64,000 bases of DNA from assembly GCA_009192285.1 (NCBI GenBank), contig CM018603.1, forward strand, positions 1,713,802 through 1,777,801, written 5' to 3'. Both the position numbers and the translations under genes were made by a program. Below are positions 36,247 through 47,602 of this stretch, piece by piece (the first letter of the stretch is position 1; each line of letters starts with the position of its first letter). The DNA is from Morchella semilibera. Lineage: Eukaryota > Ascomycota > Pezizomycetes > Pezizales > Morchellaceae. A model generated the notes under the pieces. It ran no database searches, was not told the origin of the DNA, and saw only the letters and a program-made list of their open reading frames with translations.

Positions 36247-36460
36247 GAGAGGGCTATTGCAACAATTCCCCCCCCCCCCCCCCTTTCTCTCTTTCTTTCC
36301 CAAACAAATGCCCCACCCCCTCGCCCAGAAATTAGTTTGTCGATGTACGCTGATATGTCGCAAGTACTTACCGTTAGCGATATCGAATAAAGCTAGTAAT
36401 GTAGAAGATGTGCCGTGTTGGAGAAGTATTTCAATGGCTGGCTAGCGTGCGTAGTTGTGA

Positions 36461-36478
36461 TCATGGGATATCACTCGG
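36461..36478 (+). repeat. Copy of the recurrent 18-bp motif
   Basis: Reads TCATGGGATATCACTCGG, one base from the consensus. Confidence 0.65.
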
Positions 36479-37311
36479 CTGGCGTGTTGCTTCCGTCTGA
36501 GCATAACTACATACATCATACATGTACCCAGCCGGGTACACCGCAACAGGGCTTCTCTGCCGTGCGTTTGGATAGAAGTTGCTATCTAGACCCCGGGCAA
36601 AGATACATTGTATATCACTGCTTGTTCTTTCTATGGGCCCAGATAAGCTATCTATATAAGCCTTAGAGCTATCTAAGCGTTATAATCACGAAATAAGACT
36701 ACGTTGGGGCTTATAGAAATGTAGACGGGCGGTAAAGTAATAGAAAAGAAGTGGTGCCAGACATCTCCTTCTCCTCCTCCCCCCTCTTTTAACCTTCCCG
36801 CCGTGGGGGGGGGCGTGCCTACACCCGTATCATGTGCCTCTATGATCGGGTTCCGACACCTTTGCTGGGTGCGTGTGGTCAGCTAAGTTAGTATGTAGCT
36901 GGACTGGGACTCTCTCTTGTGTATACTTAGGTGGATACATGTAGGTTAAGTATGTGGTGTGTGAATCCTTTAGCACGGGTAATTACACACTGTACCAATA
37001 CCGTATTCTTTATGTATTGGCGGGAGTGCCGTATAGGATGTACTTGTTAAGTGAACCATGCACTTTTTGGTGCCTAGCTGGCAAAAAGGTTGCTGGTGGA
37101 GCTTCCGTTGTTAGTATGGCTTATGAAGTAGTTCTGGCAGAGCAGATCAGTTGAGTACTTACAACTTACTCACCTACTTATATGGCCCTGATGTGCGAAC
37201 TATCCTGACTGTTTATATACCGTAGTCGTCAGCCAGCTCGTCCCGGTCGTGTTGTGTTGTGGGGGGGGTGTGCGTGTGTGTCCGTGTCAGTCAGTGTCTG
37301 TGTCAGCAGTG

Positions 37312-37333
37312 CGTGTGTGTGTGTGTGTGTGTG
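37312..37333. repeat. GT dinucleotide microsatellite
   Basis: About eleven GT units, within a wider GT-rich tract from 37260. Confidence 0.9.
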
Positions 37334-37870
37334 GGATATGGTGCTGGTATGTGAATTACACTCGAGCTCGGCCTGGACAGTGACTGTGTGTACATACGTA
37401 CTGAGATGTAGGTGCCCCGGTGTAGTTGTGTGTATGCCCTTATCTATTCCCAGATTCCATACTTTCATATTCTCATGACATCACATCACATCACAGTCCA
37501 TCGTTACTCTCACTGTCTTTCTCACCCTCGCCCTCGCCCTCACCATCACTCTTGCTATCCCTTCCTCTCTCTCTGTCTCTCTCACTGTCTCTCTCTCTCA
37601 CCATCTCTCTCTCTCACCATCCCTCTCTCATCATCTCTCTCTCACCATCTCTCCCCGTCACTCCCCTGTTGATGTGACTAACTAATCCGTGCTACGGTTA
37701 CACACACAGCAACTTCGCCCCGTGCAAGGCAGACTGAGGAAGAAGACAGACGGACAGACGTGGTATTTATAAGGAACCCTGGGGATTGAGATAGCCAGTC
37801 AACTATCACCATCTACAACACCCCTCATCTATCTACATTCACATCACAACTATATACACACACACACACA

Positions 37871-39927
37871 ATGCCCACGCTCCTCTCCACCCTCTTCTCC
37901 CACCACAAGCCCCTCCACCTCCTCACCTCCGCCCCGGCAGCACCCACCTTCCCCACGGCACCCACAAAGTCCGACGAGCCCGCCATCCCGGACCCCGCCG
38001 TCTTCACCGTGACCCCTCTCGACGCCGGCGGCACAATCTCCCCCGGCACAACCGTAGGCCCGCCCACCGTCTCGCAGTGCGCGGTGCACCTGGAGCTCCT
38101 GCAGGCGCTTAGCAGGCTCAGGCACCGCGTCGTCAAGGAGGCCGCCTTCATCGAGATCTTTGGCACGGTTGACGAGGAGCGCGAGACGTGGTGGGCTGCG
38201 TTCGTCGAGGTCGCCGTGGGCAGGTTCGGCACCTGGTGGTGGGGGGTGGAGGAGGAGCTGAGGAGGAGGGAGGTGGAGTGTGGTGGGTTGGTGGTCCCGA
38301 CCCCGACCCCAAAGACGGAGCCGGCTGGGCACAGTCCGAAGGGGTCGCCGGGGAGAAGGTCGTCGAGAAGGTCGTCGAGAGTGTCGTCGCCGGGACGCGA
38401 GAGTCTGAAGAGCGTAAAGGGGGAGAAGACGGCGGTGCAAGAGAGTGTGGTGGAGAGCCACGAGACAATCACAATCAGAGAGCTCCCGCAGGACCTTCTC
38501 CCGCCGCTCGGTAAGTTTCCATGTCCCTGATCATTGACCCAAAACTAACAACAACAACAGACGTCCTGATGGTCTGGCACGCCTACCTCCTCAACCCGCG
38601 CACCTACGCCGAAGACGCCCACCACCACCACCTCCACCGCATCCTCACCACCGCCTTCCCCTGGACCCACATCCACGATGCCATCAACACCGACACCTTC
38701 AGCTACACCCTCCCCGACGCTGCCGCCCGCTTCTTCGAGCGCCTCACCAACCAGTCCCCCCGCCTCCTCGACGAGCTCCTCTGGAAAGACGTTGCCCCGC
38801 GGAAAAGCATCACATGCCCTGCATGCGCCGCCCCCGCCGCCCCGGTACGCATCTGCGACGCGGAGCGCAAGGGCGGCGGCTGGATGGACATGGACTTTAG
38901 CACCAACTGCGCCGCCTGCGGCGTAACGATCGATAAGCCCGCGCTGTGCGCCGAGAAGCTGCGCAGGGAGATTGACGAGTTCGTGAAGGTGGGCCCCGGC
39001 GCGCGCATGCGCATGACGAACATGGACGCGCTGGGGCGCACCCGCGACGAGTGTCCCCCATCTGGGGACGAAACGGCGTGGGCGTCGCGGGACTTTGTCA
39101 ATGACCTTTTCCACCGGACCTTTTCCGCCCCTTCCTCCCAGCCGCTGACCGCCGCCGACAGCATCGCAACCATCTCCGCGCGTCTCTACGATAACCTAGA
39201 TACTACTACTACTCCGGCGGAGCACACCGCCGCGCTGACAACCGTGCTCGCGGCATTCTCGGCCACCCCGCGCAAGTTCTCGACGGACCTCACCGCTGCC
39301 GTCCTGCGGCAGGGCTCCTTCGTGGCCAAAATGAACGACAAGCTCTGGTTGCGCTCGCCGGGGCTGATTGGTCGTCTCCCACCCGAGAGCGCCCGACCGC
39401 GGCTGGCCGCAACGCGCTCATGCGTCGTTGTCGCGGCTGACGGCAGCGGGTTCCTGAAGCGCGCCACGGCCCGTTACGAAGCCTTCTTCGAGCTCTTCCG
39501 CCGCTACCCTGGCCAAATGCTCGTGCCGACGCTGGACGTGGACCTGGCGTGGCACACGGGGATGCTCACGCACCGGGTGTACCGGGTGTGGTGTGGGCAG
39601 CGCGCCGGGAGGTTCGTGGGGCATGATGATTCCGTGGGCGCGGGGGACCTGGAGGAAGCGTTTGCCTTCACGGAGCGCGTGTATGGCGAGGTGTTTGGAA
39701 GCGTGTGGGGGAAGTGCTGTTGCTGGTACTGTGAGGCGGCTGTGGGGGAGGGGGTGGACGGCGAGGCGGCGGGGAAGAGGTGGTGGTGGAGGGATAGGGG
39801 CAGGGGCAGGAGGGAGAGGGTTGTTAGGGTGAGGGTCGAGTTTTATAAAGAGGTGGAGAGGAGGAGGAGGGCGGGCGAGGCGGGGCTGGCGTGGGGGGGG
39901 TTGTGGGAGGCGGTGAGGAGGTGTTAG
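37871..39927 (+). CDS. GRDP-like (glycine-rich domain-containing protein-like) protein
   Basis: Exons 37871-38510 and 38561-39927 give 668 aa; the 50-bp intron joins PPL-D-VLMVWHAYLLNPR in frame. The family signature is clear: an N-terminal CAVHLELLQALSRLR helix, the VLMVWHAYLLNPRTY motif just after the intron, and a later PTLDVDLAWHTGMLTHRVYR motif. Between them, CPAC and CAAC (about 60 residues into exon 2) could form a zinc ribbon. GRDP-like proteins are widespread in filamentous fungi and plants; their molecular role is poorly known, with stress and cell-wall links reported for plant members. The exons are strikingly GC-rich compared with flanking DNA, and long antisense open frames are a by-product of that. 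The last 60 residues are Arg/Trp/Gly-rich. Confidence 0.9.
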
Positions 39928-40103
39928 TGTTTTTTGGGTTTTTTGGGGTCGATTTTTATTTTATTTTTTTATTGTTTTGTTTGGGATTGGGATTGGGATT
40001 GGGTGTTTTTATTATTCGTTTATTTGTTTATTGTAGATTATTCCCAACTAATTAATTTATTGGCTATTACGTGCTTAGTTGTGTGATTGGAATTCAGATT
40101 CGT

Positions 40104-40182
40104 GATACAGTCCAGTCGCCCTATAAGGGTATGTACCTTTTATAAGAGTAACCGTGCCCTTATAGGGCGATCCGACTGTATC
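40104..40182. mobile_element. 79-bp inverted-repeat element (MITE-like)
   Basis: Two 28-nt arms (40104-40131 and 40155-40182) match in inverted orientation at 24 positions, separated by 23 bp. Both ends read GATACAGTC in their own orientation, and each arm contains the sub-palindrome CCCTATAAGGG or its equivalent. The TA followed by CAGTC at each end recalls Tc1/mariner-type termini with a TA target duplication. With so short an interior it is either a minimal MITE or a stem-loop. Confidence 0.55.
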
Positions 40183-40726
40183 ATTGCCTTGCCTTCCTTG
40201 CCTTGCCAATCCAAATCGCTACACGTACCTACCCACCCACACGCGGTAACTAGGCGGTTGCGGTGGTAGTGGTGGCTTGGCGTTACGTTTTCCGGCTCCG
40301 CGATCATTACCCCTCGCGCGGCGTTGGCGTTGGGGTTGGGGTTGTGGGGAGGGACGGTGTGGGGTGGGGGTGGGGTGGGCCCGAGTAATTAATATTTTGG
40401 GCTGGGCGTTTTCTGGGGAGAGGGTGGGGTGTTGACGCTCGGTCTGGGTTGGGTTGGTGGCGGCGCGGAGGTTGCGGCTTACCCCGCGGGCCGGTGGTTA
40501 TTCCCGCCGGTGTAGAACTCATTACGCTCCTCTGCCCAATACTACTACTACTAATAGAGACTCTTGGTTGGTACTAAGTGGGCAGTACCGCAGTACACAG
40601 CCGCGCCGCGCCGGGGTTACATGTACATACATACCAGAGTAAAGTGGCCGCTGTATGCACCGTGGCTAACATACCAAGTATTACATCTATACACGGCCAT
40701 GCAACGCGTGGGGAGTGAGGCGTGCG

Positions 40727-40744
40727 TCATGGCTGGTCACTCGG
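40727..40744 (+). repeat. Copy of the recurrent 18-bp motif
   Basis: Reads TCATGGCTGGTCACTCGG. Confidence 0.6.
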
Positions 40745-41217
40745 TGTGGTGGGATAGGGATAGGGTTGGGGTTGGGGTTGGTTACTATTCTAAGTACCCG
40801 CGCCGGCCAGGGACGGGGACACACTGCGCTAGCTACATGTAGGTAGGTACTTACCGCCCGTTCATGCGTTTCTGTAGGCCCCCGGATAGGCTATAACTAA
40901 GCCGTAGCCCAACAATCACGGCGGGAAAAAATACTATGGTTTGGCTGGGCTTGTAGAAGTGTGCCACCGTTGTCACAGCTGCCCGGGGCGCGGCGATGGA
41001 GCTAAAGCCGTTGAAGTTATATGCAGTCTCACTCACTCACCTCACCTCACCTTGCCCCGCTGGAGTAGTGAAGCCGGGTCCTAAATCAAGTAACGAGTTC
41101 TATTACCCCCCTCTCCCCGCGCCCCGTCAACACCAAGTAATAGAAATCGAAAAAAAAAAAAGAAAAAAAAAAAGAAAGGCCCAAACCCAAGCAAAAGAAA
41201 AGAAAGCGAAACAGCAG

Positions 41218-41634
41218 TCACCACAACGTCATCTTCGTCTGCCGCCTCTTCTCCGCCTTCCGCTCCTCAATCTGTCGTTCCGGTGTTAGCACCCGTCACC
41301 CCCACAGACAGAACACAGGAGCTTACCCATTTCTTCTTGCAGTCGCGGTACGCCCTACCCGCACGCCCACGTCAGCCCACCAGAACCGTAGACAAGGGGG
41401 GGGGGGTCGCACTGGAAGTAGTCGTTACACATCTCCTTGTCGCCCGGGTTCCTGTGCATGCACTTTATGGAGCGGTCCGCCGCCTCCTGGCAGGGGTCAA
41501 AGTACTGGCTTGACGCTTTACTGCACCCTGTCAGCTAGCCCTCCTCACATTGCCGCGGGGGGGGGGGGGGGGGACTTGTTGAATTTCTTGGTGACCTTGG
41601 GGTCGGTGGGGTCTTCGGTGTATTCTACGGGCAT
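41218..41634 (-). CDS. COX23: COX23-like twin CX9C protein of the mitochondrial intermembrane space
   Basis: Four small exons on the minus strand (41634-41576, 41520-41413, 41354-41327, 41271-41218) join in frame to an 82-aa protein. The core [19 protein letters not shown] and [15 protein letters not shown] holds two perfect C-x9-C motifs, the CHCH helical hairpin. The wording (YFDPCQ, SIKC-H-RN, MC-DYFQAYRDCKK-W) is that of COX23, needed for cytochrome c oxidase assembly and copper supply and imported by the Mia40 disulphide relay. Introns are 55, 58 and 55 bp. The first uses a poor donor, GT followed directly by 17 C; the second also carries a C run close to its donor. The frame through the first intron is stopped if unspliced. 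The start is the only ATG in frame; a short upstream exon cannot be excluded. Confidence 0.88.
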
Positions 41635-44600
41635 TGTGCACTCGGTTGGGGGATTGGGCGGCGGTGGCGGGGGTGGGATGAGGTGAAGGGGTGCCAGTAG
41701 TGGGGGGGTGGGTGGGTGGGCCGGGTAACGGTGTGTGCCAAGACTGGGTCAATGATTATGGGGTAGGAATCGTGGGTTGGGGTTTCTTTGGTGGGGTTTG
41801 GGGGTGAGGTTGGGGGATGGGTGTTGGTGGCTTTATGATGGTCGATATTCTTGTACATACGTGGAAAGACGGGCCCGGGCACGCAGGGGCTTTACATAAC
41901 GGGGAGTGCACTGGTAGATAAGGGCCCCCTGCGCGCGAGCTACTATGTTGTGCTCCAATCCGGGGCCGAGAAAGTAACAGGCCTATGCCAGCTACTGGCT
42001 TTTTGCAGGATAAAGATCCCGCTAGGCAGTAAGTATAACATTGCCTGTATAAATAATGATGAAAGGCTGGTAAACGTCTCCTGGGTATTAACGAAGACCC
42101 AGGATAGTTTTTCTAGCTTATAGGTAGTCCGGACGGAACAGCCAACCTTTGTGTCCCAAGCTAGTCTCCGGCGTCTGTTATAGTAGGATATACAAGACCC
42201 GAATATGGGGTATAGATAAGTATTGATTATAATAGCTGGAACATTTCCTTCTTTCTAGATAGGGTATGGGGATGGGTTTTAATCTGATTGCAAGTTCAGA
42301 TCGTAGGTTGTGTTTTAAAATGTAGTATCTTTAGTGTGGTACTGAGTTAATTGTAGCTCTTGATTGTACTGTTGTGACTATGCCTCGCTCCCCCCTGGAC
42401 GGAATCCTCCTGAGGGCCGAAACGGCCACACGCGCGTGTAATAGATGAACAAAGCCAGGCCAAGCTTAGCCCGTCCTCCTCCCATAAATAACATATAATC
42501 CAGCCAAGCCAACCCACCAAGCTGCGCTGGCACCTAGCTAGAATGACTCGCTTATATAGCTAGTACTTGGCCAGTCTGTGATACCCCAGAGGGTCTGGGA
42601 TAAGCCTCAATGAAAGCTAGCAGCAGCCCATACAAAAGAATTGCTGATGAGGGCCTAGCCATGAATATTCGGAAAGCCTTCAAGTAACTGCAGGGCTGCA
42701 CGCTGTAGGGCGCAGGTCTGCCATCTGTCTGGCTAAGGAGGCGGCTGGCAGGACAGTACTGTGGGTTGAAGGGCAGGTTATAATTAGTAGGGTCTGTATG
42801 TAGTTCGACGAGGTCTGCAGTCAAGGTGGCCGCGGGGGCCGGGAGGCGGGCGGGCAGGTCTGCAAGGAGAACAGCGAGCGGATGGGCAGCTGCATGATCC
42901 AGTGGGTAGGGTGGAGGGGCCGAAACTCTTCTGTGCATCGCTCCCTAGCTCCAGGGGCCGGCTGTCCAGGCTCTTACCCCCAAGAGCCCCTATGGGCTAT
43001 AACGGTTCTACATGTGGCTAGCCTACCCATCTATTCTATCGGGATGGGCCTTTTATGATGGTACTTCAATCCCCCGTACATCACCAACCTTGACCTGCGT
43101 TATGTAAATGTTTGTACCTCAGACACTGCGCCCCCCAAGGAGAGCTGGCTGCTATTGGTATATACATATGACCAATTGTTCATATGTCATCAACCCCAGA
43201 CCAGAAAACAGCACAAACGCCTAAAAGCCAACATACAGCCTTTCCGTGTAGGCGGCGGCCCCGCCATCTTCTCCAGCAGACAACCCACCTTCTCTCCACC
43301 CTCTGATCCTTGCCATAACGTACCTCTACCCACCAATTCAACGCTCCACCGCTTGCAAATGATGGAAGCACTGCTCATCGCCATCACCGCCTCCCTCTTC
43401 CTGCTCCTCCTCCTCCTGCTATTCCTTTTCGTCCTGTTGTCTACCACGCTCACGCGGCTACCGTGGCAGCTGGCTTATCGAGCCCGCCCCGCCACCAGCG
43501 TACTATGTTGATTGGCCTGCGTATAGGAAGGGGCGCTGCAGGGTCGATACGACTTCGTTAGCTGTTTGATGCGGCGACTATATAATGGCGCTGTTCAACC
43601 CAGCGCGGACCGTCGGATGACGCATACACATTAATCACATTGGTTGATAAGGAAAGGGGCCGGCTTTATTCTTACCACGGTTTTAAGATTGGGTGCTACC
43701 AGAGGCCTTCTAATCTATTATTATTACATACGTCTGCTTCGGATGGTTTCTTTCACAAATACATTTTAAATATTATAGGGGCCCTGGAGTTATATATGAG
43801 AGGATCTTGGCGGCGGTTTCATTGTGATAGGCTGATGGTCAGGACATGTTACCCCCCCCCCCGGGGGACCTATATACTGGGCTATATGATACATCATGCC
43901 AAGCTAACCGGGATCTCTAGATTCATATCAAAACACATAAGACGGCCTTATCACACCTCCGTAGCCGGTAACTAAAACCGAATCACAGCCCATCACTCTC
44001 ACCAACCCATCATAAACAAATAACTAATCACGTAACCAACCACCAACGCACTTACAACAAAAAAAAACGATTCAAAATATTATTACAAAACGCACAAAAT
44101 GAGAAAAAAGACTACAAAAAGAAAAGATAGAGAAAAAAGGTTTTCGGTATACATAACGCACGTATTAATTATGTATCATCTTAGTACAAAGACCTTTTAA
44201 AGTACGGAAACACACGGAACCCGACTCTTTTAATCCTATGTGAACCGTCTAAATCCGATTTCCTCTCTTCATGTTTTGGATGATAGGCCAAAAAAAAGAG
44301 CAAACCTTTCCCCAGTTTATGGTACTTTATAATAAGAGACATTATCATATGCATAACCAGCCAGGTCCAGCAATTCTAACCCACCAGAAAACATACAGAG
44401 AAACGAAAAATAAAGGGGGAGGGGGGGGGGATTTGAGAGAAGCAGAAATCCAAAGCACCAAAGAACCAACGGATGACACGAGATATAAAAAGCGAGAGAA
44501 AAGGATGAAGAGGAGGGAAAAAAGGATGGAATAATAAACAAAGGAAAACAGTGCTAAACTGTATAGAGTACCATAAGTAGAGTCCCACGACAGCAACAAC

Positions 44601-44790
44601 TTCGCCCAGTTCGAACGCTAACTACAGCTACATCAATCGCTCTTACAAAAACTCGCCAAAATGCAAGACAAAAAGGAAAGAAATCTACAGCCATATAGCA
44701 CGCCCATAACAGAGGCGAAATAAAAACCCGTGAAATAAGCCAGTAATGCAGTAATAACAGTCCATAGTCCAGGCTCTTACCATCAACTTT
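41635..44790. other. Gene-poor spacer
   Basis: No gene is supported. A minus-strand frame at 42552-42938 is Pro/Ala-rich without a recognisable family. A possible tiny membrane protein starts at the ATG near 43361 (a run of Leu/Phe, then a basic tail, ending 43511), but it lacks other support. Frames at 43640-43975 and 44271-44534 have no protein signature. Confidence 0.45.
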
Positions 44791-47602
44791 TCACCCATGC
44801 CTTCCCCTTAGAGTATCATCGTCGTCACTATCCACTATTTCTCCATCTACCTCCCCTGGCCCCGTGAACTCTGAAACCTCTTCAATGTCTCCTTCCTCCT
44901 CCTCCTCTTCCTCTTCCTCAATGATACCCCCTCTGTTTCTTTTCCGCTCCTGCCTAGAACCCGCTGAATTTCCGTCCCTCTTCGCCGATAAACTTGTCAG
45001 CATAGGCCCCTTGAATGGACTCTTCTTCCTTCTTGCAAATGTTACACCATTTGTCAATACTGCTGCCTCATTATATCCCGTTGCCGTTGACCTGACAAGT
45101 CGTACGTGCGAAGGAAATGTGGATGATGTAGGCGTTGACGGGAGAACTTTAATGGAGTTTCTAGGCGAGCGTGGTGACTTTAGGTTAATACTATTCAGTG
45201 AAGCCGATGACGTTGAAGAGGCCTTCGAGTGGGTCTTATTGTGGAAAGAACGGATCGAGGATACCGAAGACGATGTCGAAGTTCTCCCGCCGAGCCCGCG
45301 TCCGGAAGAGCGCCGATATGGGTTGGGTGTCAGTTGCGGCGAAAGAGAATTCCTCTTGGGCGGCGGGGTGCTACGGTGGGCGGCGGGGTATAGGACATTT
45401 CCCCGAGAATTTCTTCGTGCGCCGTTACTTGTACGTGAGCCCGATTGTTGCTGTTGGTAGAGTTGATTACCTTGCGAGCTCGCTGGTTTCTGTGCCGCCT
45501 GGTTCTTGGAATTTGGGGATGTGGCGCGCTTTGCGGAGTCAAGAAACCAGTGTTTTATTGACGCGAGTTGCGTCATTAAGGCGTGTTTCCGATTTGGTCG
45601 TCCCTTACCGCTGGAACTGCTCACATCCAGGTGTAAGTCTGGCGAAGACATCACTTGTCGATCATGCTGCGGGGGTTTCAAATACGGTCCATAATCCCTA
45701 TCCTTCTCTATCGGCGGCGGCGGCGTGGGCGACGGTGGAGTCTGCACCCTCGGCGACTTTGTAAAATTACGTTCGGGTAGAATGATTACAGCTAAAGCAA
45801 CGTAAGCTCGCGAAAGGCAGCTACGGACGGGTCCGGGTTGGGCGGGAAGATTGAACGAACACCCATAGTAGTTAACAGGAACAAACTCACGGTTCGCTGT
45901 ATTCCTAGAATCGCTCCTCACTCGGTATTCGGCCTCCTCTACCGGTGGAGGCAACAACGATGGATCAAGGTTCGAGGCCGCGCTTATTCGTCTACTTTCT
46001 ATTTTGCGCTTCTGTCGCCGTCTCTCTTTACGCTCTTCTTTCTCGATCAGCAATGCCCACCATCCAGCTAGAGAATCGCATTTCTTCGCAAGGACATGCT
46101 CTATAACTTGGTCAATATCAACACCAGCGGCTTTCATCCTGTGCAATGTATCTTTTTCTAATTTACTAGAGAACGGCGCAGGTTGCTGCACCGCCAATAT
46201 AGACTTCTGCACAGGCGCATATTCGGCTAGAAAGGGGTGGGAAAGGATTTCATCAAGGGTTGGTCTTAGACTCGGTTTTTTGGCCAGACAACTCTTCAAC
46301 ATGGACACCGAATCTATAAACCGGTTAGCCAACTACCAACTCACCCTTACGTAGACTTCATAGGCTGTACCTTCCGTTAGGTCATCCGGATATCGCGGTT
46401 CATCGTTCAGTATCTTACGTCGAGTATCTTCTTCCATATCCTCATCGAACGGCAGCTCTCCAACTAATAAAGCGTACAGGATGACTCCCAGAGACCAAAC
46501 ATCCACAGCTGAGGGTAAATTAGAATATTTGTCACGGTAGTGTTTAAAAGGAGGGAAAGAGGGGCGGAGGCGGGGAACAATCGGGGCCGTGGGAGAAACA
46601 GGGGGATCCTGATTGGAATCGGAGGAAAGCAACGTTGAGAATAAAGAGCGGAACCATCCCGTACCGTAGGCAATGTATTTTTCTCCCTTTATCATTTCCG
46701 GGGCTGAGTAGCATACCGTCCCGCAGAATGTCTGGAGTAGCTTATTGCGCTCGTACTCACGAGTGAAACCAAAATCGCAAAGTTTTACCTGAGCCCCAGT
46801 TAACAAAAATAGTCAATCATTTCCCCTACTAAATCCCTACATTCTCATGCTTGTCTAGCAAGATGTTTTCCAGTTTCAAGTCCCTATGAACGCAGTTGTT
46901 CATGTGCACGTACGCTACAGCACCAACTAACTGTGCAAAGATGCGCTTCGTTTTGTCGACAGTTAAGCGCCCATTTTGAATGAGGTAGTTGTAGAGCTCG
47001 TCACCTATCCTCCCGAGCTCAACCAATCAACATTCTAGTCCCGGACCAGTTCCCAATATTGGTGGGCGGAGGTTCTCACCAGGGCAATATTCCAATACCA
47101 GCCAGACCAGACTTTCAGTCACGATGACCTCATATAACCTTGCGATATGTGGATGCACCAGTTGGCGGTGGTGGTGTATTTCCCTCGCCAAATTCGCGTC
47201 GTCCTTCTGAGCCGACTTCAACACAACCTACAATCCCAAACCCATCAACATCAACGGCTCCAGAACCCGGGCTTGATCACTCCACCGAATGTTCTAATCC
47301 TTCAATCTCCAGGACTATGTCTTCAATTCTTCGTCACTTCCCAAAACTCGCGCAACCCGTAGAAGCTGGATCAGAGATAAATGAGAAGGATTAAAAGTGG
47401 TATATACCTTGGACCCATTAGTGAGTTTATGCGTAGCCAGATACACCTTCCCAAACGACCCCTTTCCGATCAAGCGTCCGATCGAATAGTTCCCGACGGT
47501 CCGCAGCTCTTTTGACGAGAACTCTCTAAATTCGAGCACCCATCCGTTAGCCCCAAGCTTTTCCTCACATCCGCTCACATCCCGTAGATCCGCACCAGCC
47601 AC
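44791..47602 (-). CDS. CAMK-group protein kinase, KIN4-like
   Basis: Six exons are read on the minus strand (about 47602-47408, 47227-47080, 47004-46841, 46788-46665, 46508-46371, 46313-44791), all in frame. The kinase domain shows IGKGSFGKVYLATHKLTNGSK, EIHHHRQLVHPHIARLYEV, LEYCPGDELYNYL, HRDLKLENILL, CDFGFTRE, TFCGTVCYSAPEM and VDVWSLGVILYALLVGELPF, with every catalytic residue present. Wording and lack of an obvious second domain resemble fungal KIN4/FRK1-related kinases; KIN4 guards spindle position in yeast. The C-terminal 500 residues are Ser/Pro/Arg-rich, ending in an acidic run. The 5' end is unresolved: a separate exon near 47807 (MPPKTKAELQKQRAK) is a likely start, but I found no splice pair joining it in frame. 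A segment in the last exon around 45760-45880 reads unlike its surroundings and may hide an intron. Confidence 0.88.

Larger units (their letters stand above)
35810..37870. other. Simple-repeat-rich spacer
   Basis: No gene supported. Notable are a 35-base T run (36211-36245), a 16-base C run (36268-36283), a GT microsatellite (about 37312-37333) and a CT/CACCAT-rich tract (about 37555-37665). A copy of the 18-bp motif lies at 36461. Open frames here arise from the low-complexity sequence. Confidence 0.6.
39928..41217. other. Spacer with an inverted-repeat element, no gene
   Basis: T-rich 3' flank, then GGGATT and GGGGTT repeats, the inverted repeat at 40104-40182, a copy of the 18-bp motif (40727) and TACATGTA near 40618 and 40833. 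No coding support. Confidence 0.5.

Noticed and set aside
36160-36445. Frames across the poly-T and poly-C runs
   Set aside because: They consist mostly of Phe/Lys or Pro runs created by the homopolymers.
37412-37677. Ser/Leu-rich frames in the CT-rich tract
   Set aside because: Pure product of the CTCTCT/CACCAT simple repeat.
38545-39624. Long antisense frames over the GRDP-like gene
   Set aside because: The sense strand has clear family motifs; antisense openness follows from high GC.
43155-43511. Possible tiny membrane protein from the ATG near 43361
   Set aside because: A Leu-rich stretch alone, arising from CTC/CTG-rich DNA, is not enough support.
45911-45928. CTCACTCGG inside the KIN4-like coding region as a motif copy
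   Set aside because: It lacks the upstream TCA half at the fixed distance.
19776-47602. The three kinases as one signalling cluster
   Set aside because: They belong to unrelated pathways and are separated by unrelated housekeeping genes; proximity alone does not support a joint function.
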